From Candidatus Desulfovibrio kirbyi (GTDB taxonomy: Bacteria; Desulfobacterota; Desulfovibrionia; Desulfovibrionales; Desulfovibrionaceae): DNA of 64,000 bases. Within the stretch, counting starts at the first letter, position 1, and each line of letters starts with the position of its first letter. The notes below the pieces were generated by a model. It saw only the letters and a list, made by a program, of their open reading frames with translations. It was not told the origin of the DNA and ran no database searches. The translations under genes were made by a program, and so were the position numbers. This document shows positions 30,638 through 39,168 of this stretch, piece after piece. Where the stretch lies: positions 168,245 to 232,244 of the forward strand of contig BLLL01000001.1 in assembly GCA_013374015.1 (NCBI GenBank). The letters are read 5' to 3'.

Positions 30638-31504
30638 ATGAAACCCGGAAACAGGAAAATCATGGACAACAGAATCGACGCGCCGATACGGCTGTACGGC
30701 GTAGTGGGCTGGCCTTTGGGACAGAGCCTTTCTCCATTTGTGCACAATGCCGGATTTCGGGCACTGGGCAGCGCGGCTGTGTATCTGCGCTGGGAAATAT
30801 CCCCCGAACGCCTGCCCGCCTTTGTGGAGAGTATGCGTTTGCTGGATATTCAGGGCTGCTCTGTCACTATCCCGCACAAAATATCCCTCTTGCCTCTGCT
30901 GGACGACATTTCTCCACAGGCATCCGCTGTCGGAGCCGTCAACACAATCTACCGGAAAAACAACAGACTGTGCGGAGAAAATACTGATATTACAGGTTTT
31001 TTAATGCCATTGCGTGAAACGTCTCTTGAATCGACGGACGTGTTGCTGTTGGGCGCTGGCGGCGCGGCGCGGGCTGTCGCGGCAGGGCTTGCCCTGCGCC
31101 GGGCGCGGTGCGTTTTTGTGACAACGCCCTCAGACAAAACGCATTTGCCGTTGGCCGAACAGTTTGGCCTTGTGCCCGTACCTTGGCAGAGCAGGCATGA
31201 TGTGAACGCGCGTCTTGTCGTCAACACAACGCCCCTTGGCATGCGCGGCAAACATGAAGACGAAACGCCCTACGATTTTACCCTGGCGTCTTCAGAAAGC
31301 GTGGGCAGCCCGCGTGACGCGCGCATCGCGTACGATATCGTCTACAACCCGTGGGAAACGCGCTTTCTGCGTGAAGCAAAGCTGGCCGGCCGGCAGTGCG
31401 TTACTGGGCTGGATATGTTTTTTGCGCAGGCAAACGCGCAGTTTCACCTCTGGACAGGGCAGAATCTGCCGGACACCCTGCTGTCGGTTCTCCGTGCAAG
31501 GTGA
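30638..31504 (+). CDS. aroE: Shikimate dehydrogenase
   Basis: AroE reduces 3-dehydroshikimate with NADPH in aromatic amino acid synthesis. The 288-residue protein has V-V-G-W-P-L-G-Q-S-L-S-P near residue 20, V-T-I-P-H-K near 75 (catalytic lysine), G-E-N-T-D near 110, and the nucleotide loop L-G-A-G-G-A-A-R-A near 138. Two starts are possible: ATG 30638 (GGAGA before it) and ATG 30662 (AGGA before it), the second closer to the usual family start. It converges with hslV. Confidence 0.93.
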   Translation: MKPGNRKIMDNRIDAPIRLYGVVGWPLGQSLSPFVHNAGFRALGSAAVYLRWEISPERLPAFVESMRLLDIQGCSVTIPHKISLLPLLDDISPQASAVGAVNTIYRKNNRLCGENTDITGFLMPLRETSLESTDVLLLGAGGAARAVAAGLALRRARCVFVTTPSDKTHLPLAEQFGLVPVPWQSRHDVNARLVVNTTPLGMRGKHEDETPYDFTLASSESVGSPRDARIAYDIVYNPWETRFLREAKLAGRQCVTGLDMFFAQANAQFHLWTGQNLPDTLLSVLRAR

Positions 31505-31513
31505 TGTCGGACG

Positions 31514-32053
31514 CTATTCCAGAACTTCCGTGAGTATCTGATCGTTCGTGTAGACGCAGATTTCAGCGGCAATGCGCAGAGCTTCACGGGCGATGCTGGG
31601 GGGGTCAAGGTCGCTGTGCCGCAATAACGCCTTGGCCGCCGCCAGCGCGTAAGGCCCGCCGCTGCCGATGGCAGCGACATCGTCGTCCGGTTCAATAACG
31701 TCGCCCGTGCCGGAGAGCAGTAGTAAATGCTCCTTGTCGGCCAGAAGTAGCATGGCCTCTAGTTTGCGCAGATATTTGTCCTTGCGCCATTCCTTTGCCA
31801 TTTCCACTGCTGCGCGCAGCAGATTGCCGCGCAGTTCTTTGAGTTTGGCCTCAAAAAGCTCAAACAGGGTAAATGCGTCCGCGGTTGCCCCGGCAAACCC
31901 GGCGAGCACCTGCCCCTCGTGCAGACGGCGTATTTTTTTTGCCGAATGCTTGAGTATCGTGCTTTGTCCCAGTGTGACCTGACCGTCACCGGCTATGGCT
32001 GTGCGCCCTTCTTTTTTGACAAGCACAATGGTGGTGGCGTGTGTCATATACAT
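31514..32053 (-). CDS. hslV: ATP-dependent protease subunit HslV
   Basis: HslV is the peptidase core of the HslUV proteasome-like protease. The 179-residue protein has the catalytic T-T-I-V after a short leader (M-Y-M-T-H-A) that would need processing, and then [21 protein letters not shown] and I-G-S-G-G-P-Y-A. E. coli HslV loses only its initiator Met, while the Bacillus homologue has a similar longer leader. The start overlaps the stop of the M48 gene (TGATG). The ATPase partner hslU is not in the window. Confidence 0.93.
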   Translation of the reverse strand: MYMTHATTIVLVKKEGRTAIAGDGQVTLGQSTILKHSAKKIRRLHEGQVLAGFAGATADAFTLFELFEAKLKELRGNLLRAAVEMAKEWRKDKYLRKLEAMLLLADKEHLLLLSGTGDVIEPDDDVAAIGSGGPYALAAAKALLRHSDLDPPSIAREALRIAAEICVYTNDQILTEVLE

Positions 32054-33459
32054 CAGCTTTTTTCCCAGATTTCCCTGCGTTCCTTATACACGGTTTCCAA
32101 ACGGCGGAATTGGCTGTTGGCGGGGCTTTTGTCGGCCAGCGCCTTGGTTTTGTTAAAATACCGCTCGGTCAATTTTTTATTGTTGGCATACAGCGCGCTG
32201 TAGGTCAAATGTATGTACGCCTCAAGAGGTTTGCCGCGGCTGCCCAACGAGTGGGCATAGGCTTCATGCACTTCCGTATCTTCGGGCACATGACGCAACA
32301 CTTCCACATAATATCTGTCCGCCCGCTGTTGCTGACCGCTCTCGTCCAACATGCGGGCGTAGAAAAAAGAGGCCATATAGTCCTGAGGTTCACAACGCAT
32401 GGCTTCACGCAGCAAACCGTCAGCGCGGCGCATATCCCCCTTGCGGAAATGAAAAATTCCGGCTTCGCGCAGCACCAGCGGGTCGGCGGGCGATACGGCA
32501 AGCGCTTCATCAAAGGCTTTGCTTGCCTCCACTATGTTGTTCTGGCGGGCGTACACAATGCCTCTGCCCATTGCGGACAACCCGTCCTTGCCCGAAAAAC
32601 GGTGCAATGCCGCCTGCTCGGTGCCGTAACGCGACCAGAGCAGTGTTTTTACACGCGTAAAGCGTTTATTGTCCTGCCGGCGGTTTTGCACAGTTGCTGG
32701 CATAACGGTGATACGCGCCTGAAGTCCGTTGATTCTGTCGCTTATGGCAGGATGTGTGGAAAGATATGTGGGCACGCTTGTGCCGTTTATTGAGCTTTTT
32801 TGGCGCAGTGTTTTAAAGCCGCTCACCATTCCGGCGGGCGGATACTGCGCTGCTGTAAGATATTGCAGGCCGATCTGGTCCGCTTCTGTTTCGTCCAGAC
32901 GGCTGTAATTGAGCATGGCCGACTGCCCTGCCCCCAATGCCCCGGATGCGAGAGCGCCGCCTCCGGCGCCGCCCGCGGCAACGCCCGCGACCGCCAGCAG
33001 CAGTGAAGCCAGAGTGATGAACTGCGCCTTTTCCAGACGTGAGGCCACATGACGTTGCGTGACATGGGCAAGCTCATGCGCCAGCACTCCGGCAAGGGCA
33101 TCCTCGCTTTCCATATTCATGATAATGCCTGTAAACACATAGACATAGCCGCCGGGTACGGCAAAGGCGTTCAGCGTATTGTGCAGAACGACCGTTGCCT
33201 TGAACGTGTAGGGCTGCGGCGGGATTGCTCTGACCAGACGGTCAAGCAGGGAACTGACGTACTGCCGCACTTCCGGATCTTCCACAATCGGCAGATTGGA
33301 ACGCACCATCATATCAAACTTTTGCCCCATTTCTTTCTCGTCCCTTATGGTGACCCCGCCAAAAATAAAGGCGTGGGCGGGGAAAACATGCGCGGCAAAA
33401 AAGAACGGCAGCGTGAGTAGCGCGACAAGGCAGGATCGGGAAAATCGTTGAGCGTTCAC
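32053..33459 (-). CDS. Periplasmic M48 metalloprotease with TPR region (BepA-like)
   Basis: The 468-residue protein has a signal peptide (cleavage near residue 30) and the zinc site L-A-H-E-L-A-H-V near residue 128. The third ligand lies in [10 protein letters not shown] near 190, with a glycine-alanine-rich hydrophobic stretch between. The C-terminal part from about 290 is TPR-like. This is the BepA/YfgC layout; those proteins check outer-membrane protein and LPS-transporter assembly. It follows cysS with no gap and overlaps hslV. Confidence 0.88.
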   Translation of the reverse strand: MNAQRFSRSCLVALLTLPFFFAAHVFPAHAFIFGGVTIRDEKEMGQKFDMMVRSNLPIVEDPEVRQYVSSLLDRLVRAIPPQPYTFKATVVLHNTLNAFAVPGGYVYVFTGIIMNMESEDALAGVLAHELAHVTQRHVASRLEKAQFITLASLLLAVAGVAAGGAGGGALASGALGAGQSAMLNYSRLDETEADQIGLQYLTAAQYPPAGMVSGFKTLRQKSSINGTSVPTYLSTHPAISDRINGLQARITVMPATVQNRRQDNKRFTRVKTLLWSRYGTEQAALHRFSGKDGLSAMGRGIVYARQNNIVEASKAFDEALAVSPADPLVLREAGIFHFRKGDMRRADGLLREAMRCEPQDYMASFFYARMLDESGQQQRADRYYVEVLRHVPEDTEVHEAYAHSLGSRGKPLEAYIHLTYSALYANNKKLTERYFNKTKALADKSPANSQFRRLETVYKERREIWEKS

Positions 33460-34911
33460 TTACTGTATATCCCAAATTTGCCCTTCCGGCGTGTCCTGCA
33501 CACTGACCCCCAGGACGTGGAGTCTGTTGCGTAACCTGTCTGATTTTTCAAAATCTTTTTGTTCTCTGGCGCGGCGGCGTTCCTGAAGCGTCGCCTCCAC
33601 CTCTGCGATATCAAGCTTCGCGCGTTTTGCCCGCAGGGCGCGGAGTTCGTTCAAAAAGTCGTGCGGATTTACGCCAAAAAGCCCCAGTTGCGTGTTCCAG
33701 TCCAGGGCGCGTTGCAAAAATTCTTCAAATATGCTTCCGGCAGCTTCAGAAACGCGCAGATGTTTGTTTTCAAACAGACGATTGACAATGCGCGCTTGTG
33801 AAAATACATGACCAAGAGCCAGCGCGGTGTTGATGTCGTCGTCGAGCGCGTCGTTGAACGCCTGGTGCAGGGCGCGCCATTCATCGCGGAGATTGTCGGG
33901 CAAGGCTGTTTTTTCCCGCTGTGTTCCGGCAAGCGCGCGGTGAGCTTCCAGCAATGAGGAATACATGCGGTACAGCGCCTTTTCCGCATTGTCCAGACCT
34001 TGCGCTGTAAAATCAATGGGGCTGCGATAGTGCTTGCTCAGCAAAAAGAAGCGAAGCGTCTCAGGCAGATAGTTTTGCAGAATTTGACGAATGGTTTTAA
34101 AATTACCCAAAGATTTTGACATTTTTTCCGCATTGATCTGCACAAAACCATTGTGTATCCAGTAGGACGCAAGGTTGTGCCCGCAGACAGATTCTGTTTG
34201 CGCCGCTTCGTTTTCGTGATGGGGAAAGACAAGGTCCTGCCCGCCGCCGTGTATGTCCAGCGGCAGATACGGAGCGCTCATGGCGGAACATTCAATGTGC
34301 CAGCCCGGCCGCCCCTTGCCCCAGGGGCTATTCCAAAAAGGTTCGCCGGGTTTTGATGCTTTCCAGACGGCAAAATCCAGCGGGTCTTCTTTTTCCTCTC
34401 CCGGGGCAACGCGCGCGCCGGCCAGCAGATCGTCCAGCGTGCGTCCGGAAAGCTTACCGTAGGGGAGATACGAGCGCACACGAAAATAGACATCGCCGGA
34501 CGGGGCAACGTACGCCTTGCCGGCGTCTATAAGCCGCAAGCAAAGCTCCTGAATTTGTGGAATATACTCTGTGGCACGGGGTTCGCTGTCCGGCCGCAGC
34601 ACTCCCAGCCTGTCCATATCTTCATGAAAGGCGTCAATATAGGTCTGGGCAATTACTTGCCAATCACTGCCTTCCTTGGCGGCGCGGGCCATGATTTTGT
34701 CGTCGATATCCGTAAAGTTGCGCACAAAAAAAAGATTGAACCCCAGATGCCGCATGCGGCGCGCAAGCACGTCAAAAACAACAGCGGAACGCGCATGTCC
34801 GATATGGCAGTAATCATAGGCTGTAATGCCACATACGTACATATATGTTTTGTCGGGACGGACAGGTCTGAATTCCATTTTTTTTCGTCCCAGAGTGTTG
34901 TAAAGCAGCAT
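33460..34911 (-). CDS. cysS: Cysteinyl-tRNA synthetase
   Basis: This 483-residue class I synthetase has the zinc-binding cysteine at V-C-G-I-T-A-Y-D near residue 28, the H-I-G-H motif near 37, C-S-A-M-S near 210, the zinc-binding H-H-E-N-E near 233 and K-M-S-K-S near 267. The helical tRNA-binding C-terminal region ends with the E-G-Q-I-W motif. All catalytic elements are present. It lies between rpiB and the M48 protease in a long minus-strand operon. Confidence 0.97.
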   Translation of the reverse strand: MLLYNTLGRKKMEFRPVRPDKTYMYVCGITAYDYCHIGHARSAVVFDVLARRMRHLGFNLFFVRNFTDIDDKIMARAAKEGSDWQVIAQTYIDAFHEDMDRLGVLRPDSEPRATEYIPQIQELCLRLIDAGKAYVAPSGDVYFRVRSYLPYGKLSGRTLDDLLAGARVAPGEEKEDPLDFAVWKASKPGEPFWNSPWGKGRPGWHIECSAMSAPYLPLDIHGGGQDLVFPHHENEAAQTESVCGHNLASYWIHNGFVQINAEKMSKSLGNFKTIRQILQNYLPETLRFFLLSKHYRSPIDFTAQGLDNAEKALYRMYSSLLEAHRALAGTQREKTALPDNLRDEWRALHQAFNDALDDDINTALALGHVFSQARIVNRLFENKHLRVSEAAGSIFEEFLQRALDWNTQLGLFGVNPHDFLNELRALRAKRAKLDIAEVEATLQERRRAREQKDFEKSDRLRNRLHVLGVSVQDTPEGQIWDIQ

Positions 34912-34937
34912 AACTATCCTTAAAATATATAAAAAAG

Positions 34938-35366
34938 TTATATATTGATCATGTCAAGGCGTTTCTGGTGACGCCCGCCTTCAAAGTCTGTCGCCAAAAA
35001 TGTTTCGGTAATGGCAATGGCCAGTTCATCGCCTGTAATGCGTGCTCCAAGGCAGAGCACATTGGCGTTGTTATGCGCGCGGGCAAGACGCGCGTGCAGT
35101 TCTGTGGCGCACAGAGCAGCGCGGATGCCGCTATGGCGGTTTGCCGCCATTGCCATGCCGATGCCTGTGCCGCAAACAAGAACGCCAAAGTCGGCGGGAT
35201 ACTCAAAAGCTTCACAAAGTTTGTGGGCAAACAGCGGATAATCGCAAGATTCGTTTGTGTATGCGCCCATATCAAAGATAATGTGCTGACGTTTTGCAAC
35301 ATGCTGAGACAGCAGTGTTTTTAAGTTGAAACCGGCATGGTCTGAGGCAAAATAAATACGCGACAT
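34938..35366 (-). CDS. rpiB: Ribose 5-phosphate isomerase B
   Basis: RpiB interconverts ribose 5-phosphate and ribulose 5-phosphate. The 142-residue protein has F-A-S-D-H-A-G-F near residue 6, D-Y-P near 42, and the catalytic-Cys loop V-C-G-T-G-I-G-M near 63, followed by A-L-C-A-T-E and H-N-N-A-N-V-L-C-L-G-A-R. Length is normal. It sits 32 bp after the LolB-like lipoprotein gene and 26 bp before cysS. Confidence 0.94.
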   Translation of the reverse strand: MSRIYFASDHAGFNLKTLLSQHVAKRQHIIFDMGAYTNESCDYPLFAHKLCEAFEYPADFGVLVCGTGIGMAMAANRHSGIRAALCATELHARLARAHNNANVLCLGARITGDELAIAITETFLATDFEGGRHQKRLDMINI

Positions 35367-35398
35367 GAAAATTTCTTCGTGATTTGAACGTGATGCCG

Positions 35399-36163
35399 CT
35401 ATTTTTTGTATCTGGCAAGCGGCAAAAGCGGGGCGTTTTCCGGGAGTGCGAGATGCAACTGGTCAGGGCTAAAAGCGACAGCGAGGGGTTCGCGTTCCTT
35501 GATTAACAGAATTGCCCGATTCCCGTTGCTGTGCGTCAATGCCAAACGCTGCGGCAAGGGCGGGGTTCCGTCGTCGTAGCCAATTTCCATAGACCAGGCT
35601 TTATCGCCGTTTTCGCGCCAGCTTACCGGCAATCCGTCGGCGTTCAAGACAATATCACCACCTGGACCGCCGGTAAGCGGGTAGCGTGTGCCCCTGGCTG
35701 TTGTGTTCGCACTGCCGGAATACGCCGCGCCGAAAACAGGAGCGTAACGGCCGTTGAGCATATCCGCAAGATGGCGCAGGGTAAAGGGAATGGGGACGCC
35801 GGCATTCAGGAGGGGTCTTGCCGCGCCCTGATAAAAATAGGCTTTGTTATCGCGAGGGACATACAACAGAAAATGCTGCCCATCTTCCAGAATGTTGGCA
35901 GCCACCGCCCCAATGCCGGCCATAACGTCAAGGCGCAACGCGCCGTTGCCGTTGCCCCAGAAAAGCGCTGTCACACGGCGGGTGTCGCCTTCCACGCCAA
36001 AACGCAGACTCATTTGCAAACGATACGGAGAAGGCGGCGCGGCAGCGCTTGCCGTCAGCATTTTCTGCCAGCGTTCGTCCGTGCCCTCAGGTGAGACCGC
36101 GCCATGCCGACCGGCGCAGGCGCCCAGCAACAGAACAAGAAGGAAAAAAAACCAGTTTTTCAT
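35399..36163 (-). CDS. LolB-like outer-membrane lipoprotein
   Basis: The 254-residue protein has a lipobox L-G-A-C with Cys16 as the predicted lipidated residue. A domain of beta-strand character follows, with the pattern A-L-F-W-G-N-G-N-G-A-L-R-L-D-V near residue 65, resembling LolB-like half-barrels. Sequence resemblance is loose, so a role in lipoprotein insertion is only a suggestion. Its start overlaps the end of the TPR lipoprotein gene by four bases, so the two lipoproteins are probably made together. Confidence 0.55.
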   Translation of the reverse strand: MKNWFFFLLVLLLGACAGRHGAVSPEGTDERWQKMLTASAAAPPSPYRLQMSLRFGVEGDTRRVTALFWGNGNGALRLDVMAGIGAVAANILEDGQHFLLYVPRDNKAYFYQGAARPLLNAGVPIPFTLRHLADMLNGRYAPVFGAAYSGSANTTARGTRYPLTGGPGGDIVLNADGLPVSWRENGDKAWSMEIGYDDGTPPLPQRLALTHSNGNRAILLIKEREPLAVAFSPDQLHLALPENAPLLPLARYKK

Positions 36164-37935
36164 GGTTGCACCAGACGTTGCCGCAATGTTTCGGTATTGG
36201 CGGGCTTGAGGTCGAGGGCGTTTTGATAGGCTTTACGGGCTTCATCCTTAAGGCCTATGTGTGAAGCGATGTCACCGTAATGCTCCCAGATGGAGGGGGC
36301 AATATGGCTGTCAAGAGAGACGGCGCGGCGTATTTCCGCCCAGGATTCACTGACGCGTCCGATCCTGAACAGCGCCCACGCCAGAGAATCCACAATATAG
36401 GACTGATTTGGCGAAAGGTTGTCAGCCTTGACAAGCAGTTGCACAGCGCGCTCAAGATCCCGGTTTTCCTCTGCCAGTGTGTACCCGACATAGTTGAGCG
36501 CCTGGTAATTGTCAGGATTCGTTTTCAGAATAGTTTCCATGAGCGTGAAGGCGTTTTTTTTGTCGCCCGCTTCGTCAAACAGCGAGGCGAGCAAAAAATT
36601 CAATTCCGCATTGCCGGGCCATTTTTTCAGCGCCGTCTGAGTAACGGAGATGGCGTTCGCCGTATGTTTCCGGCGTGCCAGCAGGCGTATTTCCAGTTCC
36701 CAAAAATCCGGCATATCGGCAAATCTGTGCTGACCGCTCCGCGCGGCGCCGAGCGATTCTTCGTCCTTGCCGCTGTCAGCCAGCATTTGCGCGCGCAGCA
36801 AGTGCGCTCTTCCCGCGTGGACGCTGTCCGCGGTCACTTTTTGCAGCCAGGAAAGCGCTAGGGCAAGATCACGGCGCTGCTCATAGGCCATATCCGCCAG
36901 CAGAAGATACACTTCACCCGAAGCATCGCCTTCGGCTTCGATGTGCTTGAGCAGATTTTCGGCCTGCAGATAATGGCGCGCGCGCGCAAACATGCTGATC
37001 GCCATAAGCCGGAATTTCAGATTTTTTGGCCCGGCTTGCAGATACTTGAGCGCTTTTTCCGGCTGATTCAGTTGCAGGGAAAGGGATATCAGTCTGAGCG
37101 CGACGTCTTGTGGAGAAAAATTGAGTTTGAGCAAGCGTTCATAGATATTCCGCGCTTCCTTAAATTCTGAACGCTGCTCATAAATAAACGCCAGCTCGGC
37201 CAGAGCCTCTACAAAATACGGCATTCCCCTGACGGCTTTCCGCAGATAGAGGACGGCCTCGTTTTGTCGCCCCATACCTGACAACGCTTTGGAGTGGTAG
37301 TAGTCCACAAGGGGTGTACGCTCATTGACGGAAATGTCCATAAGCAGTTTTTCCGCTTCAACGTATTCATTATTTTTAACGAGCAGCAGCGCCAGTTCAA
37401 GACGGGCGTCCAAAGCGTCCGCGTGCTGTTTCAGATAACCGCGCATGAGGGCTATGCCTTCAGGCAGTCTGCCGGATTCCATGCAGGCTTCGGCATAGAG
37501 AAGATTGAGCGACAAATCCTGCGGCCAAGCGGCAATGGCCTGTTTGAGCAGGGACACAGCATTTGGGGATTTGCGGCTCATCAGCCAGACGCCGCCCTCC
37601 AGCCAGACTTTTGCGGGAACCTCCGGAGTTGTGAAGCGCTCCGCTGCCTGCAGCAGCGCTTCTTCGTCTTCGGTATGTATAGCCTGAAGAAAGCACAGAT
37701 AAGCGTAAACAATGTCGGCATCCGCGGAAAAATCGTTTTCTGCCGGCAGGGACTCCGCCCTGTCCACCGCGTATTCGGATACGGATACAGGGGGTACTGT
37801 CAGGCTCTGTCTGCCGGACGACTCCGCCCCGGGCGTGTTATGGGTGTTGCCAACGCAACCGCTGCATCCGTGAAGAGAGAGAAATGCGGCAAGAAGTGCC
37901 GATACGCGAAACAGTACAAGGGTGCTGTGTTTCAT
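36160..37935 (-). CDS. TPR-repeat lipoprotein
   Basis: This 591-residue protein has a lipobox ending at Cys24 (S-L-H-G-C). An acidic low-complexity linker is followed by many tetratricopeptide repeats from about residue 80 to the end. The repeats have typical A-x-x-x-L-x-x-x-Y patterns, for example near residues 240-300 and 460-570. It is predicted to be periplasmic and membrane anchored, acting as a protein-interaction scaffold. Its ATG directly abuts the rpoH stop, and it overlaps the LolB-like gene. Confidence 0.82.
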   Translation of the reverse strand: MKHSTLVLFRVSALLAAFLSLHGCSGCVGNTHNTPGAESSGRQSLTVPPVSVSEYAVDRAESLPAENDFSADADIVYAYLCFLQAIHTEDEEALLQAAERFTTPEVPAKVWLEGGVWLMSRKSPNAVSLLKQAIAAWPQDLSLNLLYAEACMESGRLPEGIALMRGYLKQHADALDARLELALLLVKNNEYVEAEKLLMDISVNERTPLVDYYHSKALSGMGRQNEAVLYLRKAVRGMPYFVEALAELAFIYEQRSEFKEARNIYERLLKLNFSPQDVALRLISLSLQLNQPEKALKYLQAGPKNLKFRLMAISMFARARHYLQAENLLKHIEAEGDASGEVYLLLADMAYEQRRDLALALSWLQKVTADSVHAGRAHLLRAQMLADSGKDEESLGAARSGQHRFADMPDFWELEIRLLARRKHTANAISVTQTALKKWPGNAELNFLLASLFDEAGDKKNAFTLMETILKTNPDNYQALNYVGYTLAEENRDLERAVQLLVKADNLSPNQSYIVDSLAWALFRIGRVSESWAEIRRAVSLDSHIAPSIWEHYGDIASHIGLKDEARKAYQNALDLKPANTETLRQRLVQP

Positions 37936-39069
37936 TCAGGACTGTACCCATGCGTCTGAAAAGTCATTGATATGCAAGGTCAGGTGCCGGCGGATTTTTT
38001 TCAGCAACCGCGCCTCAAGCTGACGTACACGCTCTTTGGTAATATTATACCGTTCGCCTATTTCACGCAAGGTGACAGGTTCGTCGGAAAGCAGACGATT
38101 GCGGAGAATGTAGAGTTCTTTTTCGTTGAGTTCCGGAACAATGGTCTTCAGGCGGGAACGGACAATAGCTGCAATTTCAACGGAGGCTAGCATGGATTCA
38201 ATGCCCGGACTCAATGCCGGCAGAAAATCCATCCGGGTCGCGTTGCCCGACTCTTCGCCCACAGGCATATTGAGAGAGATATCCGAGGATGAAAGACGCT
38301 GGTCCATCTCAATAATCTGCTCTTCATTGACGCCCAGACGCTCGGCAAGCAGGGCGGCATCGGGATTATACCCCTGAGCGATCAGCCTTTGCCGTTCTCT
38401 GTTCAGGTTATAGAACAGCTTGCGCTGCACCTGCGTGGTTCCGATTTTGACCATGCGCCAGTTGTCCATAATAAATTTGAGAATGTAGGCCTTGATCCAG
38501 AACGAAGCATAGTAGGAAAACTTGATTCCCTTGTCCGGGTCAAATTTATTGACGGCCCGCATCAGCCCCACATTACCCTCCTGAATAAGATCAAGCACAT
38601 TCTGCATCCAGCGTCGCTGAAAATCCATGGCTATGCGGACAACAAGGCGCAAGTGTGAGGAAACAAGACGAAAAGCGGCGTCAGGGTCATTGTGGTCACG
38701 CACGCGCAAAGCCAGCGCGTGTTCCTCCTCTGGTGTGAGCATGGGAAAACGGCTGAGTTCCCGCAGATAGAGGTACAGGTTGTCGCGCCTGCCGACAGGT
38801 GAGGGCAAACGCGGCGCTGCCGGCGCCGGCAGCGCCGCGGAATCGTTGTTTCCGAAGCCGTCAAAACTCGTGTCTTCGTCACTGCCCAGTACGGATTCCG
38901 GCAAAAGGACATCGTCGTCAACTGCCTCAAGTTCGTCAACATTTTCCGCGACAGGTTCAGCGGCAAGGAGTTCGACTGCAGTGTCGGCAATTGTGGAATC
39001 ATTAGTATTTTCCGCTTGTTGCCGATGCACCGGAACAGATATCTTGCTATTTTTTTTCATTCTATCCAT
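37936..39069 (-). CDS. rpoH: RNA polymerase sigma-32-type factor
   Basis: The 377-residue protein has a variable acidic N-terminus of about 90 residues, then sigma region 1.2 and region 2 (Y-L-R-E-L-S-R-F-P-M near 102; L-I-Q-E-G-N-V-G-L-M near 165). The RpoH-like stretch N-W-R-M-V-K-I-G-T-T-Q-V-Q-R-K-L-F lies near 206, and region 4 with its helix-turn-helix (I-G-E-R-Y-N-I-T-K-E-R-V-R-Q-L-E) near 340. The conserved aromatic and arginine pattern of region 2.4 favours sigma-32 over the primary sigma factor. The long N-terminal extension is unusual compared with the 285-residue E. coli RpoH. It is divergent from metH. Confidence 0.85.
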   Translation of the reverse strand: MDRMKKNSKISVPVHRQQAENTNDSTIADTAVELLAAEPVAENVDELEAVDDDVLLPESVLGSDEDTSFDGFGNNDSAALPAPAAPRLPSPVGRRDNLYLYLRELSRFPMLTPEEEHALALRVRDHNDPDAAFRLVSSHLRLVVRIAMDFQRRWMQNVLDLIQEGNVGLMRAVNKFDPDKGIKFSYYASFWIKAYILKFIMDNWRMVKIGTTQVQRKLFYNLNRERQRLIAQGYNPDAALLAERLGVNEEQIIEMDQRLSSSDISLNMPVGEESGNATRMDFLPALSPGIESMLASVEIAAIVRSRLKTIVPELNEKELYILRNRLLSDEPVTLREIGERYNITKERVRQLEARLLKKIRRHLTLHINDFSDAWVQS

Positions 39070-39168
39070 ACTGTAAAGAGCAACAACACATGCTGTACAC
39101 GTTTATTGTATTTTTTTCAATAGTTTTTCGCACAGTGTATTTTTGTATAACGGATCAGGTGAACAACT

